Assembly (NCBI GenBank): GCA_012960505.1
Contig: DUBC01000036.1
Location: forward strand, 124,001-188,000
Source: Verrucomicrobiales bacterium
GTDB taxonomy: Bacteria; Verrucomicrobiota; Verrucomicrobiia; Verrucomicrobiales; DEV007
Direction of reading: 5' to 3'
Length of the DNA: 64,000 bases
Shown: piece by piece, positions 24,639-34,577 of the stretch
Layout: each line of letters begins with the position of its first letter
Position numbering within the stretch: position 1 is the stretch's first letter
Notes under the pieces: generated by a model
What the model was told of the DNA's origin: nothing
The model's database searches: none
Seen by the model: only the letters and a program-made list of their open reading frames with translations
Translations under genes and position numbers: made by a program

Positions 24639-26699
24639 ATGCCATCAAATTCCATACCGGAAGAATCCGATCAAAAAAATGATAAGGAGCAATCCGATGA
24701 TGCAAAATCTATAGATAGGTCTCTGAGTGGTTCAGACGGCAAGGGGAAGGAAGCGTTGTCTCTTTTTGAAGAGCAGGAAAAACGAGAAGCGAGAAAGGGC
24801 AGGAAGAAAGAGCTAGAAGTTCAGCCGTCAAAAGTTGGTGGAATTTTACCTCCTATATCAAAATTAATTGATGACGAGGTTCAAAAAGATCCGCCCAAAG
24901 TTGATGATATTGATGAGGCGAAAGTGATTCATATCAAACCTCCTATTATCCTCAAAGATCTTGCAGATAAAATGGGGATTAAGCCATTTAATATTATTAA
25001 GGATTTAATGGCGCTGGATGTGTTTGCAAGCTTAGACAGTTCGATTGAGCCGGATGTGGCTACTACGATTTGCGATAATCATGGGTTTGTATTTGAGAAA
25101 GAAAAAAGAGAGAAGGGCGGAGGTGTTCATAAAGTAGAAGAAGTTTTTGAAGAGCCACCTCCTCCTGAGCCGGAAGCTCAAGGCGAGGATGAATTGCCTT
25201 TTAGGCCGCCGGTTGTGACCGTAATGGGGCACGTTGATCATGGTAAGACGTCTATCTTAGATGTAATTAGGTCCAGCCGTGTTGCGGCCGGAGAAGCAGG
25301 AGGTATTACTCAGCACATTAATGCATATAGCGTTGAGCATGATGGGGCAAATATTACCTTCATTGATACTCCTGGGCATGCTGCATTTACGGAAATGCGT
25401 GCTAGGGGGGCAGATATCACAGACATAGTTGTTCTTGTGATAGCAGCTGATGATGGCATTATGCCAACTACTCACGAAGCTATTAGTCATGCGCGTGCTG
25501 CCGGTGTTACCATAATAGTGGCTATAAATAAAATTGATCTCCCTGGCGCAGATGTGAATAAAGTTATTTCTCAACTTCAGGAGAATGATCTTACTCCTGA
25601 GGATTGGGGGGGTGAAACAATATGCGTCCAAACTTCAGCTACGGAAGGTCTTGGCGTTGATGATTTGCTTGGAATGATAGCGTTGCAGTCTGAAGTAATG
25701 GAGCTTAGAGCAAATCCTGAAGGAGATGCTAGGGGGATTGTGATAGAGGCAAGCAGCAAGGCGGGTAAGGGTTCAACAGCAAGCATTATAGTAAGAACGG
25801 GCAACTTAAAAATTGGGGATTCGTTTATTTGTGGTCCTTACTTCGGCAAGGTAAAATTGATACTAGATGATTTCGGAAATCAGTTAAAAAAAGCTGGTCC
25901 GTCAATGCCTGTAGAAGTTGTGGGTTTCAGTGGAGTGCCTAAGGTGGGTGACGAACTCGTTGTAATGGATAGTGAGAGAGCTGTGAAAAAATTAAGTGAA
26001 GAAAGGTTGGAGGAGTTGAGGCAAGAAAAACTTACGAAGCCGCATAAGGCTCGATTGCAGAATATATGGGCGGAGGTCGGGTCCACAAAGAAAACTTTAA
26101 AAATTGTTTTAAAAGGAGATGCGCAAGGGTCCATTCAAGCGATTGAAGGTTCGCTTATGGAAATCAAAAGTGAAAAAATTGACATTGAAATTTTGCATAA
26201 AGCAGCAGGTCCAATATCAGAATCTGATGTATTGTTGTGCAGTGCCTCTGATGGAATTATTATTGGGTTTGGTGTTAAAGTTGAAAACAAGGCTCTAAGA
26301 TTAGGCAAGCAAGAAGGAGTCGAAATTCGTTTGTATAGTATCATCTATGAGCTCATTGATCAGATTAAAGAGGCAATGCTTGGCATGTTGGATACAGAGA
26401 CCCGTGAAAAGTTACTTGGTAAGGCTGAAGTAAAACAAATATTCAAGATCAAGCGAGGAAGGATTGGCGGTTGCATTGTTAATGAAGGTCAGATTAACCG
26501 TAAGGCTCGAGCTCGCGTCATGAGGCAAGGGCAAGCAGTATATGATGGGGGTTTTCAAACATTAAGAAGATTTCAAGATGAGGCAGACACGGTTAAGACT
26601 GGCCTTGAATGTGGTATTCGTCTTGGGAATTATCTAGAGTATGAAATTGGTGACATAATTGAATGTTACGAATTAGAGAAGGTCGAACAAACACTCTAA
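24639..26699 (+). CDS. infB: Translation initiation factor IF-2
   Basis: GTPase that places fMet-tRNA on the 30S initiation complex. A charged, low-complexity N-terminal ~95 residues is followed by an IF2_N-type domain ([20 protein letters not shown]), then the G domain: G1 [12 protein letters not shown] near residue 198, [31 protein letters not shown], and the C-terminal beta-barrel with [15 protein letters not shown]. 686 aa is short, because the N-terminal extension is smaller than in many bacteria. ATG 24639 was taken because no upstream extension is better; the 86-bp gap after nusA has no other gene. Confidence 0.96.
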   Translation: MPSNSIPEESDQKNDKEQSDDAKSIDRSLSGSDGKGKEALSLFEEQEKREARKGRKKELEVQPSKVGGILPPISKLIDDEVQKDPPKVDDIDEAKVIHIKPPIILKDLADKMGIKPFNIIKDLMALDVFASLDSSIEPDVATTICDNHGFVFEKEKREKGGGVHKVEEVFEEPPPPEPEAQGEDELPFRPPVVTVMGHVDHGKTSILDVIRSSRVAAGEAGGITQHINAYSVEHDGANITFIDTPGHAAFTEMRARGADITDIVVLVIAADDGIMPTTHEAISHARAAGVTIIVAINKIDLPGADVNKVISQLQENDLTPEDWGGETICVQTSATEGLGVDDLLGMIALQSEVMELRANPEGDARGIVIEASSKAGKGSTASIIVRTGNLKIGDSFICGPYFGKVKLILDDFGNQLKKAGPSMPVEVVGFSGVPKVGDELVVMDSERAVKKLSEERLEELRQEKLTKPHKARLQNIWAEVGSTKKTLKIVLKGDAQGSIQAIEGSLMEIKSEKIDIEILHKAAGPISESDVLLCSASDGIIIGFGVKVENKALRLGKQEGVEIRLYSIIYELIDQIKEAMLGMLDTETREKLLGKAEVKQIFKIKRGRIGGCIVNEGQINRKARARVMRQGQAVYDGGFQTLRRFQDEADTVKTGLECGIRLGNYLEYEIGDIIECYELEKVEQTL

Positions 26700-26779
26700 A
26701 GTGTGAACAGCGTTAGGTAATTGTATAATTAACACTAAATCTCTTTAGTTTATAACAACTAGTTTTCAGAAATAAGGTT

Positions 26780-27160
26780 ATGAGTCAGCGTATATTACGC
26801 GTTCGTGAATTGTTAAAGCGGGAAATCGGATCTATAATCTCTCAGGATTATGTGTTCAATGCTTTGGTCACAGTTAATGATGTTGATGTAACTCCAGATT
26901 TACGTAATGGGCATGTATTCATTGGAGTGCTTGGATCTGATCATGAAAAGGTCAAGGTCGTTAACACCTTGAACAAGGAGCGGGGAATGATTCAGAAGAA
27001 AATATCAAAAAGGGTGGTTATGAAGTTTACCCCCAAACTGCATTTTAAATCGGATGAATCAATAGAAAGAGGAGTGAGAACCTTAAATGTAATAGATAGT
27101 TTGGATCCTATAAATTACGATGAATCTAATGAATCTTTAAATGCCAATTCTGACGATTAA
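26780..27160 (+). CDS. rbfA: 30S ribosome-binding factor A
   Basis: Small KH-fold protein needed for late 16S rRNA maturation and cold adaptation. RVRELLKREIGSIISQDYV at the N-terminus and VNDVDVTPDLRNGHVFIGVL match the RbfA pattern, with PKLHFKSDESIERGVR as the conserved C-terminal strand and helix. 126 aa is normal, with a short acidic tail (DESNESLNANSDD). Lies between infB and nrnA in the standard operon order; nrnA follows by 10 bp. Confidence 0.95.
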   Translation: MSQRILRVRELLKREIGSIISQDYVFNALVTVNDVDVTPDLRNGHVFIGVLGSDHEKVKVVNTLNKERGMIQKKISKRVVMKFTPKLHFKSDESIERGVRTLNVIDSLDPINYDESNESLNANSDD

Positions 27161-27170
27161 TTAGGATTTT

Positions 27171-28166
27171 TTGTTGCAAATGTTTGATCATAATAACTCT
27201 TCCCTTGCTGAGATAGGAACACTGATTCGTGATGCAAAAAGCGTTGTTATTATTTCTCATGTGAGGCCTGATGGAGATGCTGTTGGTACTCAAATAGCTC
27301 TTGGTGCAAGTCTTCAGGAGTTAGGAAAGGAAGTAATTTTGATTAATGAGGATGGGTGCCCATCAAACTTAAAGTTTTTAGCGGGCTCCGATAAAGTTTT
27401 ATTGCCTCCAGAGAATCATATCGATGCCGATTTATGTATTGCTCTTGATACAGCAAATAATGAAAGACTCGGGGGGAGGTGTATCGAAGCGGTAAAACTT
27501 GTGAAGCCAGTTATTAATATAGATCACCATATAACCAATGAAGGCTATGGAGATTTTGTTTATGTGGATCCAGACTCACCGGCTACAGCGCAAATAATAT
27601 ATGAATTGATTTCAAATGAAGGCTTTCCTTTCCCTACTGCTTCTCGTGACAGCTTATTTGTAGGAATTTCAACCGATACTGGGTCCTTTAGATATCCTGC
27701 GACAACCGCTAGAACCTATGAAGTGGGTGCTGATTTATTACGAATGGGCGCTGATTGCGGAGCTCTATCATCGGCCATTTATGAGAGCTACCCATATAGA
27801 AGAATTGAGCTGCTTAAGAAGCTTCTTGGAAATTTAAAGATGACGGTTGATGATCAAGTTGCTTCCTGGTGTCTTGATTTGCAGACTAAAGAAGAGCTCT
27901 CAATAAAACCTGAAGATAGTGAAAATTTGTCAGATTTGATTAGAGGGATTGATAGTGTTCGAGTTGCCGTTTTTTTTGAAGAACTCAAAGATTGTAGTGT
28001 GCGGGTCAGTATGCGTTCTAAAGATGTTAACTTGGCCGATGTTAGTAAGATCTGCTCTCATTTTGGTGGTGGCGGCCATCCTCTTGCGTCGGGCGCTAGA
28101 GTGCATGGTAAGTTGCATGAAGTTGAGGAGAAAGTTTTAAACAAAATTTGTAATTCAATAACTTGA
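27171..28166 (+). CDS. nrnA: DHH-family phosphoesterase, NrnA-like oligoribonuclease/pAp phosphatase
   Basis: Degrades short RNA oligonucleotides (nanoRNAs) and/or 3'-phosphoadenosine 5'-phosphate in bacteria lacking Orn. The metal-binding DHH motifs are present: SHVRPDGDAVGTQIALG (motif I), IALDTANNERLG (II), NIDHHITNEGYGDF (III) and VDPDSPATAQI; the C-terminal DHHA1 domain has HFGGGGHPLASGARVHG. 331 aa is the family length. Starts with TTG or the ATG at 27180; TTG 27171 gives MLQMFDHN. rbfA-nrnA-truB-ribF is a common Gram-positive and PVC order. Confidence 0.93.
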   Translation: MLQMFDHNNSSLAEIGTLIRDAKSVVIISHVRPDGDAVGTQIALGASLQELGKEVILINEDGCPSNLKFLAGSDKVLLPPENHIDADLCIALDTANNERLGGRCIEAVKLVKPVINIDHHITNEGYGDFVYVDPDSPATAQIIYELISNEGFPFPTASRDSLFVGISTDTGSFRYPATTARTYEVGADLLRMGADCGALSSAIYESYPYRRIELLKKLLGNLKMTVDDQVASWCLDLQTKEELSIKPEDSENLSDLIRGIDSVRVAVFFEELKDCSVRVSMRSKDVNLADVSKICSHFGGGGHPLASGARVHGKLHEVEEKVLNKICNSIT

Positions 28167-28169
28167 ACA

Positions 28170-28883
28170 ATGGGCAACGTAGACGGAGTTCTTTTAGTCG
28201 ATAAAGATCCAGACATGACATCACATGATGTTGTGGCTGTGGCTCGTCGCACGCTCAAACAAAAGAAGATAGGCCATTGTGGTACTCTTGACCCAATGGC
28301 AACAGGTCTTCTCATTCTTACGCTTGGGCGTGGCACTAAAATACAGGACCTATTGATGGCAGAGGACAAAGAATATGTTGGTTCAGTGAGGCTTGGCGAG
28401 GTGACATCTACTCAGGATAAAGAAGGAGAATTAATAGAAAAGAAGGAAGTTTCAAGCTTTACTAAGGAGGCCATTGATCAGGTTTTGAGTGGATTCACTG
28501 GTGACTTTTATCAAACTCCACCAATGGTTAGTGCGATCAAAAAGGATGGAGTTCCTCTCTATAAGTTGGCGAGACAGGGGAAGGAAGTAAAAAGAGACCC
28601 AAGGCTTGTTCATGTTTATGATTATGAGTTGCGTGATATTAAATTGCCTGAATTTGATTTTAGAGTGGTTTGTAGCAAAGGGTTTTATGTTCGGACTTAT
28701 GCTCATGAAATAGGAGCTAAGTTAGGATGCGGCGCTCACTTGAGTTCATTGCGCAGGACGAAGTCAGGGAAATTTGAAGCGGACGGGGCAGTTACCTTTG
28801 ATGAACTGAAGAACGGTACTCGTGAAAGCGTAGCAGAAAGAGCATTAAGTCTCGCTGATGTGTCAAGACTACGAGGAGTTTAA
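28170..28883 (+). CDS. truB: tRNA pseudouridine-55 synthase
   Basis: Isomerises U55 in the T-loop of tRNAs. GVLLVDKDPDMTSHDVV is the N-terminal signature, and the catalytic Asp lies in GHCGTLDPMATGLLIL near residue 42; VVCSKGFYVRTYAHEIG is the second family block and HLSSLRRTKSGKF the third. 237 aa is in the shorter range because a full C-terminal PUA domain is lacking. Starts 3 bp after nrnA and ends 15 bp before ribF. Confidence 0.96.
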   Translation: MGNVDGVLLVDKDPDMTSHDVVAVARRTLKQKKIGHCGTLDPMATGLLILTLGRGTKIQDLLMAEDKEYVGSVRLGEVTSTQDKEGELIEKKEVSSFTKEAIDQVLSGFTGDFYQTPPMVSAIKKDGVPLYKLARQGKEVKRDPRLVHVYDYELRDIKLPEFDFRVVCSKGFYVRTYAHEIGAKLGCGAHLSSLRRTKSGKFEADGAVTFDELKNGTRESVAERALSLADVSRLRGV

Positions 28884-28898
28884 ATTCTTGGTTTCAGC

Positions 28899-29819
28899 AT
28901 GCTTATATTAAATAGCTTTGCAGGGCTCAATAAAATTGAAAGATCTGTCAATTTAGCAATTGGCTTTTTTGATGGAGTCCATGAAGGACATGAGGCTGTA
29001 ATTAGAAATGTTAGTTGCGGCGATGACAGTGCAACTGTTGTCCTTACATTTGACCCACATCCTTCAAGTATCTTATCTCCTAGGTTGCCGACACCAATCA
29101 TTACACCTTTGGAACACAAACAAAGGCTCATTGCAAAATTGGGCGTCGATTATTTACTGGTTATTAAGTTTGATGAGGATAGAGCTAATCAGAGTGCAGA
29201 GAAATTTGTGAGCGAGATCGTTGATTCATGCGAACTGAAATTGATCTCTGTCGGGAATGAGTTTAGATTTGGATGCAAGCGTAAAGGTGACGTTGATTTT
29301 TTAACTGAATTGGGAAAGGATTTAGGATTCAAAGTAATTGGAATTGATCGAGTACGTGATGGGAGGGGAGATGTTATTAGTAGTACTCGTGTTAGGGAGT
29401 CTTTGAAAAGTGGGAATCTTAAAGACGCAAAGAGCTTACTAGGTCGAGATTTTTCCATCTCCGGATTAGTAACAAAAGGAGATGGGGTTGGCAGGGAAAT
29501 GAGTTTTCCTACGGCAAATATAGAAGATCTTGAATCGGTAGCTATTCCGTATGGAGTTTATGCAGTATTAGCTGACCTAGGAGGCGAGAGTTTTCAAGGA
29601 GTTGCTAACTTAGGGGTCAGGCCAACTGTGATGGGTTCTAATAATTCCAAACCGAAACTTGAAGTTCATTTATTTGATTTTGATCGTATGATTTACGGAG
29701 AAACTCTTGAAATTTATTTTGTGGAATATATTCGTGAAGAAATTTTTTTTAACAGTCTTGCTGATTTGAAAAATCAAATTAATGATGATGTGATTGCGAC
29801 CAAGAGAATGTTTTCTTAA
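28899..29819 (+). CDS. ribF: Bifunctional riboflavin kinase/FAD synthetase
   Basis: Phosphorylates riboflavin to FMN and adenylylates FMN to FAD. The N-terminal FAD synthetase domain has IGFFDGVHEGHEAVI (HxGH nucleotidyltransferase motif), VVLTFDPHPSSIL and ISSTRVRESLKSGN; the C-terminal kinase domain has GREMSFPTANIE and PYGVYAVLADLGG. 306 aa is normal. Last gene of the operon. The FMN made here is also the substrate donor chain for ApbE (16373) and the cofactor of PdxH (8695). Confidence 0.96.
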   Translation: MLILNSFAGLNKIERSVNLAIGFFDGVHEGHEAVIRNVSCGDDSATVVLTFDPHPSSILSPRLPTPIITPLEHKQRLIAKLGVDYLLVIKFDEDRANQSAEKFVSEIVDSCELKLISVGNEFRFGCKRKGDVDFLTELGKDLGFKVIGIDRVRDGRGDVISSTRVRESLKSGNLKDAKSLLGRDFSISGLVTKGDGVGREMSFPTANIEDLESVAIPYGVYAVLADLGGESFQGVANLGVRPTVMGSNNSKPKLEVHLFDFDRMIYGETLEIYFVEYIREEIFFNSLADLKNQINDDVIATKRMFS

Positions 29820-29851
29820 GGGAGTGAGTTTAAACTTTAATCCAAATTGGA

Positions 29852-30604
29852 TTACTTTAGTTCCATCATGACTGGACAATGATCGGATCCCATTATCTGG
29901 TCAAGGATGGTTGATGATTGCAGTCGGTTTTTCAGTGATTTGGAGATGCACCAATAGTCGATGCGCCATCCTACATTTCTTTCTCTAGCTTTTGCTCGAT
30001 AGCTCCACCAAGAATAATGTCCGCTGCTTTTTTCAAATTCACGGAAAGTGTCAATAAAGTTGGCTTCAACTAATTCGTCGAATCCTTCACGCTCCTCATT
30101 GGTAAATCCAGGATTTTTGGTGTTTGCATTAGGGCGAGCCAGATCGATTTCAGAGTGAGCTACATTCAGATCTCCGCAAAGGATAACGGGGCGTTTTTTA
30201 TCAAGATTCTTCAAATATTTAAGGAAGGCCTTATCCCAGGACTGTCTATATTCTAATCTGCGTAATTCATTTTGAGAGTTAGGGGTATAAACATTTACTA
30301 GGTAAAAATCATCAAATCTTAGAGTGATTACTCTTCCTTCTTTATCATGTTGATTGATGCCGATTCCATAAAACACTTCTTTTGGTTCAATTTTACTGAA
30401 AATAGCTGTTCCTGAATAGCCGGCTTTTTCTGCCGAATTCCAGTATGAATGGTGTTTGGTATTCCAATTTAAATCAACCTGTTCAGGCCTTGCCTTGGTT
30501 TCTTGGATGCAAAAGAAATCAGCATCCATTTCATCAAAAAAATCGCAAAAACCCTTTTTTATAGCAGCGCGGATGCCATTTACGTTCCAGGATATAAATT
30601 TCAT
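29852..30604 (-). CDS. xth: Exodeoxyribonuclease III
   Basis: Mg-dependent AP endonuclease and 3'-5' exonuclease of base-excision repair. MKFISWNVNGIRAAIKKGF at the start, FCIQETKARPEQVDL, GYSGTAIFSK, CGDLNVAHSEIDLARP (catalytic Asp/Asn pair) and MGSDHCPVMMEL (catalytic His) at the end are all family motifs, and 250 aa is the usual length. It converges with ribF with 32 bp between stop codons and diverges from the ABC gene at 30752 across 147 bp. Confidence 0.96.
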   Translation of the reverse strand: MKFISWNVNGIRAAIKKGFCDFFDEMDADFFCIQETKARPEQVDLNWNTKHHSYWNSAEKAGYSGTAIFSKIEPKEVFYGIGINQHDKEGRVITLRFDDFYLVNVYTPNSQNELRRLEYRQSWDKAFLKYLKNLDKKRPVILCGDLNVAHSEIDLARPNANTKNPGFTNEEREGFDELVEANFIDTFREFEKSSGHYSWWSYRAKARERNVGWRIDYWCISKSLKNRLQSSTILDQIMGSDHCPVMMELK

Positions 30605-30751
30605 ATTTAGTAAATGATGAGTGTTTTAGTAGATTATAACTTGAAATAAAACGACAATTTGGTAAACAACTCCCTCCTCCTAGGACGCTTTATTGTTCGT
30701 TAACTTTTCGGATAACTTTGCACGTCCTGCAATTTAATAAGTAAAACAAGT

Positions 30752-31735
30752 ATGATATCAGTAAGAAATCTCTCAAAAAGTTTTGGGCAGAAATTGGCGG
30801 TGGATGACATTTCCTTTGAAGTTAAGAAAGGAGAAGTATTGGGTTTTCTTGGGCCAAATGGCGCTGGTAAGTCGACGACTATGCGGATGGTGACAGGGTA
30901 TCTACCTCCGACTTCTGGAGAAGTTTTTATTGACGGCATTAATGTTGCGGAGAATTCAATAGGAGCTAAACAAAAGATTGGCTATTTACCTGAAGCGGCG
31001 CCGTTATACTCAGACATGACGGTCTCTTCTTTCCTGAGTTTCATTGCGGAATTGAGAGGCAAAGGTAAGTCAGACGTAGAAGCTGCGATTGATATTTGTT
31101 TTCTTGGTCCAGTTAAACGGCAAAGCATTGATACTTTGTCAAAGGGATACAGGCATCGCACATGCCTCGCACAGTCAATACTTCACGACCCGGAGATCCT
31201 TGTGTTGGATGAACCGACGGACGGCCTTGATCCTAATCAGAAGCAAGAAGTTAGAAATTTGATTAAGCGTATGGGTGAAGATAAAGCTATTATCTTTTCA
31301 ACGCACATATTAGAGGAAGTTGAGGCGGCTTGTACCAGAGCAATAATTATTGATCAAGGGCGAGTAGTTGCAGATGGAGCACCTAATGATTTAAAGGCTA
31401 AGGCTTCAGGATCAGGATCACATACAGTAAAGATTAGCGGCATGGCAGGTTCAGGTATTAGGTCTGAGCTTTCTTCAATTAGCGGAGTGAAAATGGTTCG
31501 TGAGTTTGCTTCAAGTGAAAGCTCTTTTTCGGGGCAGGTTATACCTTCGAAGAAGATAAATACAAATGGTGAAAGTATATTCAATCTTTGTAAGGAAAAG
31601 GGCCTTTTATTAGAAGAGCTTAGAGTTGAAGAAGGTAGGCTTGATGAAGTGTTTCGTGAAATCACCAAAACGGACACCGAAATTTCAGAAAGAAACGTCA
31701 AAGAAGAAGATCCAGAGAAAGTGGTTCAAGATTGA
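30752..31735 (+). CDS. ABC transporter ATPase (GldA-like)
   Basis: First gene of the 23-kb cluster. Nucleotide-binding subunit with Walker A LGPNGAGKSTTMRMV near residue 38, Q-loop GYLPEAAPLY, signature DTLSKGYRHRTCLAQSI (degenerate in place of LSGGQ, as usual in the GldA/CcmA-like group), Walker B ILVLDEPTDGLDPNQ and switch His in FSTHILEEVEAAC. The C-terminal ~100 residues form the extra domain typical of such exporters. Pairs with the permease 41 bp downstream and the auxiliary protein after it, as in gldA-gldFG of Bacteroidetes; whether it transports or serves as an energiser is unknown. Confidence 0.92.
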   Translation: MISVRNLSKSFGQKLAVDDISFEVKKGEVLGFLGPNGAGKSTTMRMVTGYLPPTSGEVFIDGINVAENSIGAKQKIGYLPEAAPLYSDMTVSSFLSFIAELRGKGKSDVEAAIDICFLGPVKRQSIDTLSKGYRHRTCLAQSILHDPEILVLDEPTDGLDPNQKQEVRNLIKRMGEDKAIIFSTHILEEVEAACTRAIIIDQGRVVADGAPNDLKAKASGSGSHTVKISGMAGSGIRSELSSISGVKMVREFASSESSFSGQVIPSKKINTNGESIFNLCKEKGLLLEELRVEEGRLDEVFREITKTDTEISERNVKEEDPEKVVQD

Positions 31736-31775
31736 TTAATTGTCATAAAGATAAAATTAACTAAGTACATAATGT

Positions 31776-32525
31776 ATGAGTGCTCTTAAAAATATTTGGA
31801 TTGTTTATAATAGGGAATTGAAGGCGCAGTTCAATTCAATGCTGGCGTATGTCTTCATTGTTATTTTTGTTCTTTTGTCAATGTCTCTAACTTTTTTATT
31901 AGATGACTTTTTTGCTCCCAACGCTCAGGACGCTTCGCTTGAGTTTTCTTTTTTCCGGTGGCCTATGTGGTTGCTTATGTTTCTTGCTCCAGCTGTGGGT
32001 ATGCGTCTTTGGGCAGAAGAACAAAGGACTGGGACTATTGAACTTCTTTTGACGATGCCTTTAGCAGTTTGGCATGCTATTGTAGGGAAGTATCTTGCGG
32101 CATTATCGGTTATTACAATTGCGATACTCTTTACTTTCCCGATAGTTATCACCGTTGCTTACTTGGGAGATCCTGATAATGGCACTGTTTGGGGTGGATA
32201 TTTGGCTTGTATTTTTTATGGGGGTGGAGCATTGGCAATTACTTGTGCAGTTAGTGCTCTTACAAGAAGTTCAGTGGCATGCTTGATAATTGCGCTTGCA
32301 CTTTGTTTTGGTCAATTACTGATAGCGATACCGCCCGTATTGGAATATGCAGCAGATAATTGGGGGGGGCGGGTTGCTGATGTTTTGGGATCGCTCGGAA
32401 CTTGGGCTCATTACACTGAGATGAAACGAGGAGTTATTTCCTTTGCTAATGTTGTTTTTTATTTGTCAATGATAGGCTTTTGCCTCTTCTTGACCAGTGT
32501 TGTGATTAAATCAAAACGTTCATAA
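31776..32525 (+). CDS. ABC transporter permease (GldF-like)
   Basis: 249-aa membrane subunit with about six hydrophobic segments: NSMLAYVFIVIFVLLSMSLT, WPMWLLMFLAPAVGMRLW, LSVITIAILFTFPIVITVAY, ACIFYGGGALAITCAVSAL, SVACLIIALALCFGQLLI and a last one ending in LTSVVIKSKRS. The segment RLWAEEQRTGTIELLLTMP is the family signature for ABC-2/GldF permeases and would contact the ATPase. It lies between the ATPase gene and the GldG-like gene, 18 bp before the latter. Confidence 0.9.
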   Translation: MSALKNIWIVYNRELKAQFNSMLAYVFIVIFVLLSMSLTFLLDDFFAPNAQDASLEFSFFRWPMWLLMFLAPAVGMRLWAEEQRTGTIELLLTMPLAVWHAIVGKYLAALSVITIAILFTFPIVITVAYLGDPDNGTVWGGYLACIFYGGGALAITCAVSALTRSSVACLIIALALCFGQLLIAIPPVLEYAADNWGGRVADVLGSLGTWAHYTEMKRGVISFANVVFYLSMIGFCLFLTSVVIKSKRS

Positions 32526-32543
32526 CCATTCATTAAGATTAGT

Positions 32544-34544
32544 ATGTCAGCTACAAAAGAAATTAGTAAGAATAAGAGTACTCACGTTTGGCTGTTCTCA
32601 GCGATCGGTGTATTTCTTGTATTAGGAATTGTTATAGCACTTAATTTATTAGTGTCGACTTCAGTTCCTTTCAAAATTGATTTGACGGAGGATAAGATTC
32701 ATACCCTTTCGCAAGGAACAAAGGACGTTCTTGAAGGGTTGGACACTCCGGTAACAATGTCATTTTTTGTTTCCAAGGATAAGGATAATATGCGTCCAGA
32801 ACTTATACCTTTTGCGAAGAGGGTTGATTCATTGTTGAAGGAATATGAGAGAGGATCTAGTGGAGGTTTCATTGAGATCGAACGGATTGATCCTTCTCCA
32901 GATTCCGAGGATGAGGATAGAGCCAAGCTTAATAACTTGCAGGGGATCCCCGGTCGTCTAAATGAACCCGCTTATTTAGGGCTTACAATTACCTGTTTAG
33001 ATAGGAAATCTTCGATTCCTTTCATTGATCCTAATAGGGAGCAAATGTTGGAATATGATATTTCAAGAGCGATCGTTGAAGTGACGCGTGAAGGGGCTCC
33101 CAAGGTGGCCTTAATGTCAGCCCTACCAGTTCAGGGTGGGCCAGCAACGCCATTCGCTCAGCCTGGCCAGGGGCAGCAGAATAGGCCTTGGCAATTTTAC
33201 ACTCAACTCAAGAGGGACTACGATCCAGACCCGACTGATTTTGGGAGTAACCTAGTTGACTTGGGCATGGATATTGAAGTGGTCCCCGAAGACGTAGACG
33301 TGGTCCTTCTGGTTCATCCTGCAGGAATTACCGAGAACGCGCAGTATGCCCTTGATCAGTTTTTGTTGAGGGGTGGCAATATTGTTGCTTTTCTTGATTC
33401 TTTTAGTGTAGTAGCAGCTCAATCGCAACCGCAGAGGCAGCAGTTTGGCGGTGCTCCGCAGGCACCAGGGATCCCCACGTCTTCTAATATGGAAAAGTTG
33501 CTTAATGCCTGGGGTGTCAGCTTTGAAGCGAATCAGGTCTTAGCTGACCGCACATATGAGACAGCTCAAACGCAGACCTCAAACAATCCATCCGTTCTTA
33601 CAATTACACGGGAGGCGGTCAATAAAGATGATACATTAACTACTTCGATAAGGGATCTCTTGATGTATTTCTCAGGAGTTTTTTATGTCAGTGAGAAGGA
33701 AGGTGTCGAAGTGGAAACATTAATCAAGTCGAGTCCAAAGTCACAGTTAGTTGTTCCACAGAGCGTCCAGTTTAACCCGGATCAAGTCATTCAAAATTTC
33801 AAAGCTTCAGGCACCGAGTACCCATTGGCGTTGAGGCTGAGCGGTACGTTTGTTACAGCTTTTCCTCAGGGCAAACCGAAGTCCGAAGAAGAAGTTGAAG
33901 AAGTTGAAGAAGTTGAAGAAGTTGAAGAAGTTGAAGGGGAGGAGTCGAAGCCGAAAGAGACAAAGGAGGAGGATTCCTTGAAGGAATCAATGGAAGATGG
34001 TAAGGGTTCAGTTTTCTTGGCGGCTGATTCGGACATGCTTTTTGATGCGTTGGCTGTAGGCAGAGATATGTTCGGTCGAACTACATATCGCAACAATAAC
34101 ATACCGCTCCTTGAAAATGCTGTTGAGCAGGCTTCTGGCGGAGGCAGTTTAATGTCGATTAGGACTCGTGGCAGTGGTCGCCGACCCTTTAGTAAGTTTA
34201 AAGAATTGGCAGAGGAGGCTTCAGAAAAATTGAATGAAGAAATAGCAAAGGTGACAAAGAAAGAGCAGGAGCTTTCCGGGGAAATTTCAAAGCTCATGCA
34301 GGAGCAGGGAAATGATCAAATGGTCGTAATTAGCCCTGAGGTCGCAAATAAAATAAAAGAACTAAGGCAAGAGGAAGTTAAGGCTTCTAAGAGGAAAAGA
34401 GAACTGAGCAGGGATTTACGCAAGGACATTCGTAAGATAGAAAACAAAATTAAGAATCTGAATATTGCCGGAATCCCGCTTCTTATTATTCTAATTGGAA
34501 TTGTGCATCTGATAATTCGACGGATAAAAATTTCGGCACGATAA
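32544..34544 (+). CDS. GldG-like ABC auxiliary membrane protein
   Basis: 666-aa protein anchored by an N-terminal membrane helix (about 14-36, VFLVLGIVIALNLLVSTS) and a C-terminal one (about 642-660), with a large periplasmic part between. DLTEDKIHTLSQGTKDVLEGL right after the first helix is the GldG/DUF7088 signature, and VALMSALPVQGG plus VVLLVHPAGITENAQYALDQ belong to the following Rossmann-like domain. A Glu/Val tandem repeat lies at about residue 450 and a long charged coiled coil at about 550-630. Proposed to be the substrate-handling partner of the ATPase/permease pair. Confidence 0.85.
   Translation: MSATKEISKNKSTHVWLFSAIGVFLVLGIVIALNLLVSTSVPFKIDLTEDKIHTLSQGTKDVLEGLDTPVTMSFFVSKDKDNMRPELIPFAKRVDSLLKEYERGSSGGFIEIERIDPSPDSEDEDRAKLNNLQGIPGRLNEPAYLGLTITCLDRKSSIPFIDPNREQMLEYDISRAIVEVTREGAPKVALMSALPVQGGPATPFAQPGQGQQNRPWQFYTQLKRDYDPDPTDFGSNLVDLGMDIEVVPEDVDVVLLVHPAGITENAQYALDQFLLRGGNIVAFLDSFSVVAAQSQPQRQQFGGAPQAPGIPTSSNMEKLLNAWGVSFEANQVLADRTYETAQTQTSNNPSVLTITREAVNKDDTLTTSIRDLLMYFSGVFYVSEKEGVEVETLIKSSPKSQLVVPQSVQFNPDQVIQNFKASGTEYPLALRLSGTFVTAFPQGKPKSEEEVEEVEEVEEVEEVEGEESKPKETKEEDSLKESMEDGKGSVFLAADSDMLFDALAVGRDMFGRTTYRNNNIPLLENAVEQASGGGSLMSIRTRGSGRRPFSKFKELAEEASEKLNEEIAKVTKKEQELSGEISKLMQEQGNDQMVVISPEVANKIKELRQEEVKASKRKRELSRDLRKDIRKIENKIKNLNIAGIPLLIILIGIVHLIIRRIKISAR
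33888..33932 (+). repeat. 9-bp tandem repeat (GAAGAAGTT) x 5, in frame
   Basis: Five perfect copies of GAAGAAGTT inside the GldG-like gene encode (EEV)5, flanked by more Glu. The unit is a multiple of three, so slippage would lengthen or shorten the acidic linker without breaking the frame. It sits between the Rossmann-like part and the C-terminal coiled coil. Confidence 0.95.
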
Positions 34545-34577
34545 TATAAAATTGAAAAAATAAGACATTAAATAGAT

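Noticed and set aside
33866-34297. Serine-rich minus-strand frame
   Set aside because: Antisense of the Glu-rich repeat and coiled coil; Ser arises from the complement of GAA/GAG-rich codons.
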